The notes under the pieces were generated by a model, which saw only the letters and a list, made by a program, of their open reading frames with translations, was not told where the DNA came from and ran no database searches. Positions 6,509-13,440 of a stretch of DNA of 45,130 bases are shown one piece after another (position 1 is the first letter of the stretch; every line of letters starts with the position of its first letter). The stretch comes from a virus: IMG/VR virus record IMGVR_UViG_3300047546_003235, positions 1 to 45,130 of that record, one strand, 5' to 3'. The position numbers and the translations under genes are program-made.

Positions 6509-6938
6509 TTACTACATGCAGGTGGCCGAGTCTACTGCCCAGTTGAGCACAGCGCAGAGATTGAAAGTGGGGGCAGTGGTGGTGCGTGACCAGAAGATAC
6601 TAGCCACGGGCTATAATGGCACACCCAGCGGCTGGGACAACAATTGCGAAGATGTTGTCTGGCACAGTAATGGTGAGAGGACGCTGAAAACCCGACCCGA
6701 AGTGCTGCATGCAGAGGCCAACAGTATTCTAAAAATAGCCCGTAGCACGGAGAGCAGTGAAGGCGCCACACTGTTTTGTACTCACGCACCCTGCTTAGAA
6801 TGTGCCAAACTGATCTATCAGAGTGGCATCCGCCAGTTGTTCTATCGTGATGCATATCGTGATAGTTCAGGACTGGACTTTTTACAACAAGGCGGCATAG
6901 AGGTTGAACAATACCAGTCAGATAAAAATCCGGGTTGA
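6489..6938 (+). CDS. dCMP/cytidine deaminase family protein
   Basis: A 149-residue protein with the zinc-dependent deaminase motifs: H74-A-E76 (VLHAEANSI) and P101-C102-x2-C105 (APCLECAKLIY). The N-terminal part (VGAVVVRDQKILATGYNGTP) is typical of phage and cellular dCMP deaminases, which make dUMP for dTMP synthesis during phage DNA replication. T4 has one (gene cd). Length is slightly short of T4's but all catalytic residues are present. The next gene begins inside its 3' end, opening the L-R-W array. Confidence 0.88.
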   Translation: MKPKFRDYYMQVAESTAQLSTAQRLKVGAVVVRDQKILATGYNGTPSGWDNNCEDVVWHSNGERTLKTRPEVLHAEANSILKIARSTESSEGATLFCTHAPCLECAKLIYQSGIRQLFYRDAYRDSSGLDFLQQGGIEVEQYQSDKNPG

Positions 6939-7146
6939 GCACGGCAAACTGGAACCAGTAATGAACTGGTGCCGTGAGCATTGTATCGGTCGCTGGAGTG
7001 TGACTGATGAAATAGATGACCAGGGCGCCACCTATGGTGAAACATATGGTTGGCCCCGAAGCATATATGCTTTTGTGTTTGAAGATGAGCGTGACCTGTT
7101 ACTGTTTGAATTGCGCTGGAGTGGTTGTGGAATTAGTTCTAACTAA
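6904..7146 (+). CDS. F-x-L-R-W array protein 1
   Basis: An 80-residue first member of the tandem paralogue array. The proposed TTG start at 6904 lies inside the deaminase gene, with AAGGCGG about 8 nt upstream. It is chosen because the body IKIRVEHGKLEPVMNWCREH aligns with later members. The family core is visible: WCREHCIGRW, a short beta region with FVFEDERD, then LLFELRW. Unlike later copies, the L-R-W is followed by nine extra residues. Function unknown; the family looks like a small alpha/beta domain of 65-80 residues. Confidence 0.6.
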   Translation: MNNTSQIKIRVEHGKLEPVMNWCREHCIGRWSVTDEIDDQGATYGETYGWPRSIYAFVFEDERDLLLFELRWSGCGISSN

Positions 7147-7429
7147 ACTGGATCGTCGCCATCGCGGTTATGGCATCTGGAAATACAGCGTGACCTGGCA
7201 CCGCCGTGTTCGTCATGCTGATGGTGTGCGGCAGTTCTGGCAGTGGCGTGAATGGGCCTGGAACACCTGGGGGCCCAGCAAAGAAGTGGAATGGTATTCA
7301 ACCGCTGACATGTTTGATGGCGAATGTTCCAGTAACGCACACTGGTGCTGGCAGTGTGACCAGTGGGCCACCCGCTTGTTCTTGCGTGATGATGTTGAAG
7401 CTGAACTGTTCATGCTACGATGGAAATGA
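7127..7429 (+). CDS. F-x-L-R-W array protein 2
   Basis: A 100-residue protein; GTG 7127 is preferred (GGAG 5 nt upstream) over GTG 7121. It is tryptophan-rich (FWQWREWAWNTWG, WCWQCDQWATRLF) and ends DDVEAELFMLRWK, the array's hallmark ending. It is longer and more diverged than the later copies. Its last codons (CGA TGG AAA TGA) contain the next gene's start. Function unknown. Confidence 0.65.
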   Translation: MELVLTKLDRRHRGYGIWKYSVTWHRRVRHADGVRQFWQWREWAWNTWGPSKEVEWYSTADMFDGECSSNAHWCWQCDQWATRLFLRDDVEAELFMLRWK

Positions 7430-7647
7430 CCGCAGTGACCCTGGCGGGTATGGGTATACCAGAATATATTGACATTGTGGTGGATTTGCGCCATAATGGA
7501 TATATACAAAATGTAGATTACGAATGGGAAGTGATCAACAGTGTGGATCCTGAAACACCCAGATATCGTAAGTGTATATTTAGGTTTAGTGATCCACGCA
7601 ATGCCACCTACTTTGCCCTGAAATACAGTGATCACGTGGAGAAATAA
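7426..7647 (+). CDS. F-x-L-R-W array protein 3 (diverged)
   Basis: A 73-residue protein, ATG 7426 in an ATGA overlap (an in-frame ATG at 7420 is an alternative). The ending is degenerate: PRNATYFALKYSDHVEK, where FALKY replaces F-x-L-R-W and six residues follow. The preceding pattern of a beta strand (RKCIFRFSD) then A-T-Y-F matches the family. It may be a decaying or specialised copy. Function unknown. Confidence 0.6.
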   Translation: MTAVTLAGMGIPEYIDIVVDLRHNGYIQNVDYEWEVINSVDPETPRYRKCIFRFSDPRNATYFALKYSDHVEK

Positions 7648-7648
7648 C

Positions 7649-8491
7649 ATGGCACAAAGAAGTAATTACTGGAGTTGTAGTAAATTTGCGGACTGGATTC
7701 GCGGCATTGAAAAAGGTGGCGCCAAGACCAGTCGTGGCTGGCGTGACTGGGAGCGTGAGGGCCGGGCTAAACATCCCATTCGCTACTGGATTGCCGAAGA
7801 GGCACTGGACGCCATTCAGAACTTCATTTGGTGGCCTGTGGACCAACTGTACGAAATCAAGTACTATGTGAACAACCGCTGGGTCACTCGCACTCATGCC
7901 CTGACTGCACACCCCCGCGACATTCGCCCGGGCCAGTGGCGGGATGTGGGCTACCGTTTCCTGCCCTGCCTGTTCAATGAGCTGGTGGACTTTGTGGAGG
8001 TTGAGCAGGCCTGGAGTCATATTGCCTGGGATCCAGAGGCTCGCAAAAAGTATCGCCCGCCCTTCTATGCCTGGGGCTGGTTCCGCTGGCGTACCTGGCG
8101 TTGTCCTGAGGCCGGTCTGGACTACTTGCGCTGGGCCAGCGAACTGCGTCACAACGAGGAGTGGGACAAGGATAGCGAACACTATGACCAGCCCACACGA
8201 CAGGCTCTGGCCGCACAGGAAATCCTGGCCTTGTATGACTGGTGGGTAAATGTTCGTCCCCAGCGTGTTGACCCACATGATGCCAGCGGCTGGAGTGCTC
8301 ACTGTGACCGCCTGCGTGAGCGTGATGGGGGCCTGCTGTCTGGTCTGGACCACGAGAACGAAACCGCCGAAGAACGAGCCGAGGTCAGTCGCATGCTGGA
8401 TGAATCCTACCGTCTGGAAGAACAGTACGAGCAGGAGGATGAGGACATGATGATCCGCCTGATTCGTGTTCGCCGCAGTCTCTGGACATGA
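7649..8491 (+). CDS. conserved phage protein, about 280 residues, interrupts the array
   Basis: A 280-residue protein, ATG 7649 with GTGGAG upstream. It is tryptophan- and arginine-rich (FADWIRGIEKGG, RYWIAEEALDAI, YYVNNRWVTRTHALTAHPRD) with an acidic helical C-terminus. I have seen this layout in uncharacterised proteins of large myophages, without a known function. It does not share the L-R-W ending, so it sits inside the array as an unrelated gene. The stop overlaps the next start (ATGA). Confidence 0.7.
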   Translation: MAQRSNYWSCSKFADWIRGIEKGGAKTSRGWRDWEREGRAKHPIRYWIAEEALDAIQNFIWWPVDQLYEIKYYVNNRWVTRTHALTAHPRDIRPGQWRDVGYRFLPCLFNELVDFVEVEQAWSHIAWDPEARKKYRPPFYAWGWFRWRTWRCPEAGLDYLRWASELRHNEEWDKDSEHYDQPTRQALAAQEILALYDWWVNVRPQRVDPHDASGWSAHCDRLRERDGGLLSGLDHENETAEERAEVSRMLDESYRLEEQYEQEDEDMMIRLIRVRRSLWT

Positions 8492-8658
8492 AGCACTATG
8501 TTCACCGTGCCCGCGATGGTCGGGTTCAAGGCATCATCAAATGGTGTCGTGCCCACGGTGAGCGTGGACAGGACTGGGACTTTGCGGGTGGCTTGAATGT
8601 ACACATCTGGTTCATGAACAGCCAACTGGAAGTGGCCTATATCTTGCGCTGGGAATAG
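8488..8658 (+). CDS. F-x-L-R-W array protein 4 (short)
   Basis: A 56-residue protein starting in an ATGA overlap. It contains IIKWCRAHGERGQDWDF and ends LEVAYILRWE, so it is a minimal version of the family: the W-C-R/E-x-H helix, one strand pair (LNVHIWFMNS) and the C-terminal helix. It may define the smallest working unit of the family. Confidence 0.7.
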   Translation: MKHYVHRARDGRVQGIIKWCRAHGERGQDWDFAGGLNVHIWFMNSQLEVAYILRWE

Positions 8659-8662
8659 GCTT

Positions 8663-8911
8663 GTGGTTAAAACCGTAAGCATACACTGGGACGATAGACA
8701 GAAAGCGGGATGGTATGAACAAACATGGCCTCATGAGCCTGATGTTGATTTTGACGGTGTTATTGATCGTTATGACAGCATCGTCGGCTGGATACAGGAA
8801 TATGTTGAAAACGCCCAGCGTCACGCACGGTGGACCATAACTGTTGAACACGTGAGTTTTAGATTTCGCTATGAGCGAGATTATCTAAATTTTCTAATAC
8901 GATGGCGATAG
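8663..8911 (+). CDS. F-x-L-R-W array protein 5
   Basis: An 82-residue protein with GTG start at 8663 behind ATAGG. It contains DSIVGWIQEYVENAQRHARW, then a strand pair (VSFRFRYERD), and ends YLNFLIRWR. The stop TAG at 8909-8911 overlaps a possible GTG start of the next gene. Function unknown. Confidence 0.65.
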   Translation: MVKTVSIHWDDRQKAGWYEQTWPHEPDVDFDGVIDRYDSIVGWIQEYVENAQRHARWTITVEHVSFRFRYERDYLNFLIRWR

Positions 8912-9132
8912 TGAGAGCACCTGAGCACAAGATAGTAGTTTCAAAACAAGTGGTAGAGCCTGCCAGCCGGTGGTGTCAGGAACGCTGGGGCAAACGCTGG
9001 AGTGCCGTTGACTATCATGAGGGCACCTGGTGTTGTTTCTGGGCTGGTCATCGTGGGCCAGATGCTGGTAAATATGTATTTCATTTTGACACAGAGACAC
9101 AGGCATTGGAGTTTGCACTACGATGGCAATGA
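8902..9132 (+). CDS. F-x-L-R-W array protein 6
   Basis: A 76-residue protein that shows the family core most clearly: PASRWCQERWGKRWSAVDYH, then GTWCCFWAGH, YVFHFDTETQA and LEFALRWQ. The start may be ATG 8902 (inside the previous gene's Arg-Trp codons) or GTG 8911 in a TAGTG overlap. The second fits the overlap pattern of the array better; the first has the stronger start codon. Confidence 0.7.
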   Translation: MAIVRAPEHKIVVSKQVVEPASRWCQERWGKRWSAVDYHEGTWCCFWAGHRGPDAGKYVFHFDTETQALEFALRWQ

Positions 9133-9344
9133 CAGATGTTTGGTTGAATGACAGTGGGCGCAGTTTGATAGAGGGCCTCAAGATGTTTGCTCAGGCAGAT
9201 CAGTGGGCACAGGAGCATTGCCAGAGTTATCGTGGTCATGAAGTGACTGATGTTTCGGATGTAAGCCTAGTGTATGATCATGTGGCCGGTTATAGTTTTG
9301 GCAACGAACAGGATGCCCTGATTTTCAGGCTACGCTGGCGATGA
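9129..9344 (+). CDS. F-x-L-R-W array protein 7
   Basis: A 71-residue protein, ATG 9129 in an ATGA overlap (ATG 9123 is an in-frame alternative). It has ADQWAQEHCQSYRGHEV as the first helix region and ends QDALIFRLRWR. The family Cys is displaced (W-A-Q-E-H-C). From here on every junction in the array is a 4-nt ATGA overlap. Confidence 0.7.
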   Translation: MTDVWLNDSGRSLIEGLKMFAQADQWAQEHCQSYRGHEVTDVSDVSLVYDHVAGYSFGNEQDALIFRLRWR

Positions 9345-9592
9345 AATACTGGAACAAAACACGGGAGGCCAGGAAGAGGACCTGGACGCAAGTTCAGTGG
9401 CGACCACACAACATGAATTTCTATACCATAGAAGTGAACATAGAAGAAATGAAGCGATGGTGCCAGCATCAACCGGGTGGTCGTTTCTGGTATTCGGAGC
9501 ACTGGGCTGATGATCATGATCCTGTCTATTACTGGACCTGGTGGTTTGAACGACCCAGTGATGCCACGACATTTACCCTGAGGTGGCTATGA
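9341..9592 (+). CDS. F-x-L-R-W array protein 8
   Basis: An 83-residue protein, ATG 9341 in an ATGA overlap. It contains IEEMKRWCQHQPGGRFWYSE, then PVYYWTWWFERPSDATTFTL and RWL. Its last codons CTG AGG TGG CTA TGA are the first in the array to use AGG for Arg, which creates GAGG 5 nt before the next ATG. Confidence 0.7.
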   Translation: MKYWNKTREARKRTWTQVQWRPHNMNFYTIEVNIEEMKRWCQHQPGGRFWYSEHWADDHDPVYYWTWWFERPSDATTFTLRWL

Positions 9593-9795
9593 GAGCATTG
9601 AACCGATCCATATGGCCCTATCGTGTGACCATTGACAGTGATATAAAAAAAGTCATTCACCCTATGGAAAAATGGCTACTGGATGAAGTGGGGCAGATCA
9701 CACAGGTCTGGACTGTGGTGTATCTGTATAATCACACTCATTTCTATTTTCGCCAGAGTGAACACGCCACCCACTTTACCTTGAGGTGGCTATGA
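9589..9795 (+). CDS. F-x-L-R-W array protein 9
   Basis: A 68-residue protein; ATG 9589 in an ATGA overlap is preferred to GTG 9583. It has MEKWLLDEVGQITQVWTVVY, then HFYFRQSEHATHFTLRWL. The first-helix Cys is absent (EKWLLDE). It ends with TTG AGG TGG CTA TGA, again placing a Shine-Dalgarno before the next start. Confidence 0.7.
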   Translation: MRALNRSIWPYRVTIDSDIKKVIHPMEKWLLDEVGQITQVWTVVYLYNHTHFYFRQSEHATHFTLRWL

Positions 9796-10037
9796 CTGTC
9801 ACACATCAAACCAACAGCCTGGGGCTGCAAGTGCCTGTGCTACACCGTGTGGTGTATGCCCGTGATCTGGAAATGCCAGCACAGTATCAGCGTAGTTATC
9901 AGGACCACTTGATTAGTGAATGGCTCCAGCAAAACTGCCGGCATCCTTACTATCACAGTCCTGGCTGGATGCGAGAAAAGTTCATACAATTTGAATGCGA
10001 CCAAGAAGCCATGCTGTTTTCGCTGAGGTGGGCATGA
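9792..10037 (+). CDS. F-x-L-R-W array protein 10
   Basis: An 81-residue protein, ATG 9792 in an ATGA overlap. It contains ISEWLQQNCRHPYYHSPGWM and ends CDQEAMLFSLRWA. The terminal codons CTG AGG TGG GCA TGA again carry GAGG 5 nt upstream of the next ATG. Function unknown. Confidence 0.7.
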   Translation: MTVTHQTNSLGLQVPVLHRVVYARDLEMPAQYQRSYQDHLISEWLQQNCRHPYYHSPGWMREKFIQFECDQEAMLFSLRWA

Positions 10038-10231
10038 GTAATTGGGTAGACATGCCTATGTATTGGCCCAGCAATGTGGATGAAAAGGCTTACGAGGCTT
10101 TGGAATGGGCCAAGAAAAATTGTCCTAGCTATATTACCAATGATGCTGTAGAAAAAGAAGGCAAATGGTATTATCGTTTCTTTTTTAGTCAAGAGAAAGA
10201 TGTTATGATTTTTATGTTGAGATGGGCATGA
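10034..10231 (+). CDS. F-x-L-R-W array protein 11
   Basis: A 65-residue protein, ATG 10034 in an ATGA overlap; an upstream in-frame extension from 9995 overlaps the previous gene and is rejected. It has YEALEWAKKNCPSYITNDAV, then YYRFFFSQEKDVMIFMLRWA. Its last Arg is AGA (TTG AGA TGG), so the embedded Shine-Dalgarno is weaker than in its neighbours. Confidence 0.7.
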   Translation: MSNWVDMPMYWPSNVDEKAYEALEWAKKNCPSYITNDAVEKEGKWYYRFFFSQEKDVMIFMLRWA

Positions 10232-10437
10232 AGTTCAGTAACATAGACAAAGCCACACGCAACAGCGCCTGGACTCGTGTTCGCATGCCCCCTGGCAGTG
10301 TTGTCAAGCGGTGGGAAATAAAAATCTGGCTACAGCAACAATCCAGCACTGGCGGTTACTACCACTACTATGGTGGTGACAGTTATTGGTTTGAACTGGC
10401 ACAGGATGCCGCCATGTTTGCGTTGAGGTGGGCATGA
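10228..10437 (+). CDS. F-x-L-R-W array protein 12
   Basis: A 69-residue protein, ATG 10228 in an ATGA overlap. It has VVKRWEIKIWLQQQSSTGGY, then DSYWFELAQDAAMFALRWA. It ends with TTG AGG TGG GCA TGA, with GAGG 5 nt from the next ATG. Function unknown. Confidence 0.7.
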   Translation: MKFSNIDKATRNSAWTRVRMPPGSVVKRWEIKIWLQQQSSTGGYYHYYGGDSYWFELAQDAAMFALRWA

Positions 10438-10841
10438 AATTGGTACGAGATATCCGGGCCGCCTACAAATTTTACCGTGATCGTGCCTTTCTAAAGCGAC
10501 ACGGTTGCGAAACCTGGCAGGAGTACAATAGAGCGTTTGACCCAGATCGTAATCCCAGAGCCCATCGCATACAGGATTACTATCATGGTTATCCACATGT
10601 TTATTGTTTTGAGAACTATCAGCATGACATATATTTCTGGGATGTGTACCAGGACGGCACTTATGTGATCAGCCGTTGGTGCGAACAGAATCTACAGGGT
10701 AAATGGCGTTTTGACGCACACCGGGTGTTGCGTGTCTGGAGCGGGCAGTGGGAATTCAACGATATAGGTGGCAGTGACTATATCTTTGGTGCCTTTCAAC
10801 TTGAACAGGATTTCATACATTTTCAGTTGAGGTGGGCATGA
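10434..10841 (+). CDS. F-x-L-R-W array protein 13 with an extra N-terminal domain
   Basis: A 135-residue protein, ATG 10434 in an ATGA overlap. The C-terminal 70 residues are a standard family member (VISRWCEQNLQGKWRFDAHR, then FIHFQLRWA). The first 65 are an additional domain (YKFYRDRAFLKRHG, TWQEYNRAFDPDRNPRAHRI, DYYHGYPHVYCFE) with a pattern I associate with separate phage hypotheticals. This is therefore a fusion and may show what the small domain partners with. Function unknown. Confidence 0.72.
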   Translation: MKLVRDIRAAYKFYRDRAFLKRHGCETWQEYNRAFDPDRNPRAHRIQDYYHGYPHVYCFENYQHDIYFWDVYQDGTYVISRWCEQNLQGKWRFDAHRVLRVWSGQWEFNDIGGSDYIFGAFQLEQDFIHFQLRWA

Positions 10842-11050
10842 TGGAGGACTGGAACTATGAGGTGCGAGTGGTACATGATGACTACTCCGTGATAGCCCAG
10901 TGGTGCGAACAGTATATAGGACCTTTCGGGCAGGATTGGTACAGACTGGGCAATGATATAGCCATGATGGTATTTGAACACAATGTGGGAACCATGTATT
11001 ATTTTCGCCAGGCAGAACACGCTGTGCTTTTTAGATTGATGTGGGCATGA
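10838..11050 (+). CDS. F-x-L-R-W array protein 14
   Basis: A 70-residue protein, ATG 10838 in an ATGA overlap. It contains YSVIAQWCEQYIGPFGQDWY, then YYFRQAEHAVLFRLMWA, where Arg of L-R-W is replaced by Met (TTG ATG TGG). This removes the embedded Shine-Dalgarno before the last array gene. Confidence 0.7.
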   Translation: MMEDWNYEVRVVHDDYSVIAQWCEQYIGPFGQDWYRLGNDIAMMVFEHNVGTMYYFRQAEHAVLFRLMWA

Positions 11051-11280
11051 CTGAAATATTTGACACACGCCGTAGATTTCAACTGGTAGACAGTGAGCTA
11101 CTGGGCTTTGAACCCAACCTCATAGTCATGACCAATGTGGGCTGGTGGGCAGATAATCTGGATACAGTGCTTGACTGGCTAAAGCAAAATTGTGCTGGCA
11201 CATATAAATGGGAGGGCATGACCCTGCAGTTCCAACTGGAGAGTGATGCCAGTGCTTTTTGTTTGTGCTGGTCAGACTGA
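11047..11280 (+). CDS. F-x-L-R-W array protein 15 (last)
   Basis: A 77-residue protein, ATG 11047 in an ATGA overlap. It has LDTVLDWLKQNCAGTYKWEG and ends ASAFCLCWSD, a degenerate form of the motif. No gene is coupled downstream, which fits relaxed constraint on the Arg codon. A 70-nt intergenic stretch then separates it from the convergent minus-strand island. That stretch holds GGCCGGCC and a repeated ATACCAGT but no convincing terminator. Confidence 0.68.
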   Translation: MTEIFDTRRRFQLVDSELLGFEPNLIVMTNVGWWADNLDTVLDWLKQNCAGTYKWEGMTLQFQLESDASAFCLCWSD

Positions 11281-11350
11281 GCGGCCGGCCAGAAAGAATG
11301 GCCAGTAATACCAGTGTAGCCATACCAGTATCCAGGCGTCAAATAGCTGG

Positions 11351-11668
11351 TTAGCGTGGCTTGGCATCAGCCGGCCTTATGGTAAAATCCAATCCCCCAC
11401 CCAACACACAGGCACGGTCACCTTTGACAACCACCAGTGTCCAGGTTTTAGTCAAGGGGTTCACTGTGACAGCCATGGCACCGCCACCGCTTTCGGGAGC
11501 ACCCAGGCCAGCCACAATGGGTTCTTCTCCATAACCCTGCTTCAATGCCTCAAATACTTTGGCACTGTCATCGCACAGGGCACGATATATTTGTGTGTTG
11601 GTTTGTGACCAGGCGTTACTTTGACTGAGCCCTAAACACACCATCCCAATCAGGTGCCAAATTCGCAT
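11351..11668 (-). CDS. secreted protein of unknown function
   Basis: A 105-residue protein with an N-terminal signal peptide (LIGMVCLGLSQSNAWS then Q). The mature part contains YRALCDDSAKVFEALKQGYG, then GGGAMAVTVNPLTKTWTLVV and a Cys in DRACVLGGG; the two Cys could form a disulfide. The start overlaps the cyclase 3' end by 53 nt but has GAGGAG 7 nt upstream, which supports it. It is the promoter-distal gene of the minus-strand island. No family recognised. Confidence 0.6.
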   Translation of the reverse strand: MRIWHLIGMVCLGLSQSNAWSQTNTQIYRALCDDSAKVFEALKQGYGEEPIVAGLGAPESGGGAMAVTVNPLTKTWTLVVVKGDRACVLGGGLDFTIRPADAKPR

Positions 11669-12692
11669 TACGCATCTCCTCTATACGCTCCAACCACAAA
11701 TCATAATAATGATCCATGCCGCCGCCGAATTCACCCCGCAAATCATTCACAAGTTTTTCAGCAGTGGCCCACTTTTGCTCACGGTAGCACTGTAGCATCA
11801 GATCATGGTGCTCTTTGGCCACGGCCCACTTCACTCGCTCTACCTCAGTTTCGGGATTATAGAACACAGTGAAAATATTCACACCCTCTGTTTTGCCCTT
11901 GACTGCAATACAATCCAATTCAAGTGTGAAATATTCATCGCCAAGACGTTCAGCCGTAACAGGTCCCAACACAATTAGTACGCCATAGTTTTTACTCTGA
12001 CCCTCTAAACGACTAGCCAGATTAACAGCATCGCCCAGGCAAGTGTAATCAAACCTTTGATCGCTACCCATATTGCCCACCACGACCACGCCAGTGTTGA
12101 TACCAATGCCCATGCCAAATGGCGGCACACCCTCACTAGTAATTTCATTATTAAACCTTTCCAGATCACCCAGCATTTCCAGTGCTGCTTTGACAGCATC
12201 TTTACAATGCTTGGTATTGTCTACTGGAGCATTGAAAAAGAACATTATGGCATCCCCAATAAATTTGTCCAAGGTTCCGCCATTGGTCAAAATACTTTTA
12301 CACATGGCAGTCATGTACCTGTTCATTATGCTAGTCAACCCCTCTACATTTTTTCCATAATGTTCGCTTATAGATGTAAATCCTCGTACATCAGTAAATC
12401 CAATAGTTAGTTCTTGCTCAGAACCTCCCAGTTTCAACAATCCAGGATCTTTTACTAATTTGGCAACTAAATCTGGACTCATATAAGTCCCGAACTGTTT
12501 TTTTATCATCTGCTTTTGATTGAATTCGTGAATAAATTTCACAATGTTTACATGTAAGGCGACTATCAAAACAGCAATAATAGGAAATGTAGCATCAAAT
12601 AATATTTGATAATATTCATATGAATACCATGAACCAAGTAAAAAACCAAGAACTAAAACAACCGGTACTAAAAAACTCAATATCTTATTCAT
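11616..12692 (-). CDS. class III adenylate cyclase, C-terminal half of a split CHASE2 receptor
   Basis: A 358-residue protein: two membrane helices (about residues 4-24 and 33-52), a linker, then a class III cyclase domain (about 90-260). Metal ligands D101 (GFTDVRGFT) and D147 (FIGDAIM), adenine-selecting K143 (LDKFIGD) and D221 (LGDAVNLASR), and catalytic N224 and R228 are all present, so ATP to cAMP is the expected reaction. It lacks the CHASE2 sensor that normally precedes such helices. That sensor lies upstream at 13437-14441, beyond the endonuclease gene. Its ATG overlaps the endonuclease stop by 8 nt and lacks a Shine-Dalgarno, suggesting re-initiation. Confidence 0.88.
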   Translation of the reverse strand: MNKILSFLVPVVLVLGFLLGSWYSYEYYQILFDATFPIIAVLIVALHVNIVKFIHEFNQKQMIKKQFGTYMSPDLVAKLVKDPGLLKLGGSEQELTIGFTDVRGFTSISEHYGKNVEGLTSIMNRYMTAMCKSILTNGGTLDKFIGDAIMFFFNAPVDNTKHCKDAVKAALEMLGDLERFNNEITSEGVPPFGMGIGINTGVVVVGNMGSDQRFDYTCLGDAVNLASRLEGQSKNYGVLIVLGPVTAERLGDEYFTLELDCIAVKGKTEGVNIFTVFYNPETEVERVKWAVAKEHHDLMLQCYREQKWATAEKLVNDLRGEFGGGMDHYYDLWLERIEEMRNANLAPDWDGVFRAQSK

Positions 12693-13440
12693 ATCGCTGC
12701 GCCCATTTTTTATAATTTGCCAAATCCATTTCTTTCTTGTCTACAAGCCTACATATTTTCTTTTCTTTGGGTTTTCCTTTTGCTTTTGTAATACCTTTTT
12801 TTACACCCTTTTGCGGAGATGAAATCTCACCAGTATGCCATCTGGTATCTAATAAAGAGACAAGCCCTATATATTCACCAGTTTTATTGTCTTTGGCTGG
12901 GGCATGACCAGTGAACCTATTTTTGTGATGTTCTCTGCGGAGCGTATCATCCCATAAGTATTTCAATCTTTGTTGTTCTTTTTCTCTCCGTTCGTCACTA
13001 GTATTTCGTAGAGTTTTTTGTTTCTCTATTCCCAACAGACCAATTTCCTTCATATGATTTTTATTTTTCCTGATTCCGTACATGGGATTTTTGTCCCCTT
13101 TGATGGCATTTGAATTTTTTTGACGATGTTCAGGAGTTTGTGGTCCTCTTTTATTACCCTTAGGCCACCCGTCAATACCGTTTTCTATAATCTGATTAGC
13201 CCATTCAACTGATTCCACAATATTGTTTTGTATTGAAAAATTCATTGCAAATTTACTACATTCATCAATATTATCAAACTCCCATATTTCAATAGTAGAC
13301 ACATCATTGCCATGCTTTTTTATGTGATTTTTCCAGTATATTCCTGAGCCTGAATATTTTTCAGGATTTTGTGTTTGAGTTTTTCCGAAGTATTTTAGAC
13401 CTGTTCTATTATGCTGTTTTACATACAAATATACTTTCAC
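12685..13440 (-). CDS. GIY-YIG homing endonuclease (Seg-like) with NUMOD3 motif
   Basis: A 251-residue protein, GTG start. Residues 4-21 hold the GIY-YIG core in the form YLYV ... KYFGKT; a YSGSGIYW motif and a Glu-containing helix (NNIVESVEWANQ) follow. Near residues 98-125, GPQTPEHRQKNSNAIKGDKN then PMYGI is a NUMOD3 DNA-binding motif. The tail is lysine-rich. The gene is much richer in A+T than its neighbours, typical of a mobile gene. The start overlaps the CHASE2 stop (GTGA) behind a strong GGAGGAG; the stop overlaps the cyclase start. It thus sits in frame-compatible fashion inside a former single gene. Confidence 0.9.
   Translation of the reverse strand: MKVYLYVKQHNRTGLKYFGKTQTQNPEKYSGSGIYWKNHIKKHGNDVSTIEIWEFDNIDECSKFAMNFSIQNNIVESVEWANQIIENGIDGWPKGNKRGPQTPEHRQKNSNAIKGDKNPMYGIRKNKNHMKEIGLLGIEKQKTLRNTSDERREKEQQRLKYLWDDTLRREHHKNRFTGHAPAKDNKTGEYIGLVSLLDTRWHTGEISSPQKGVKKGITKAKGKPKEKKICRLVDKKEMDLANYKKWAQRYE

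Noticed and set aside
7586-8353. 255-residue minus-strand frame
   Set aside because: Antisense to the well-supported 280-residue plus-strand gene; it has no Shine-Dalgarno and crosses the boundary of two coupled genes.
11281-11350. Possible bidirectional terminator between the convergent ends
   Set aside because: GGCCGGCC and the repeated ATACCAGT do not form a long stem followed by a T-run on either strand.
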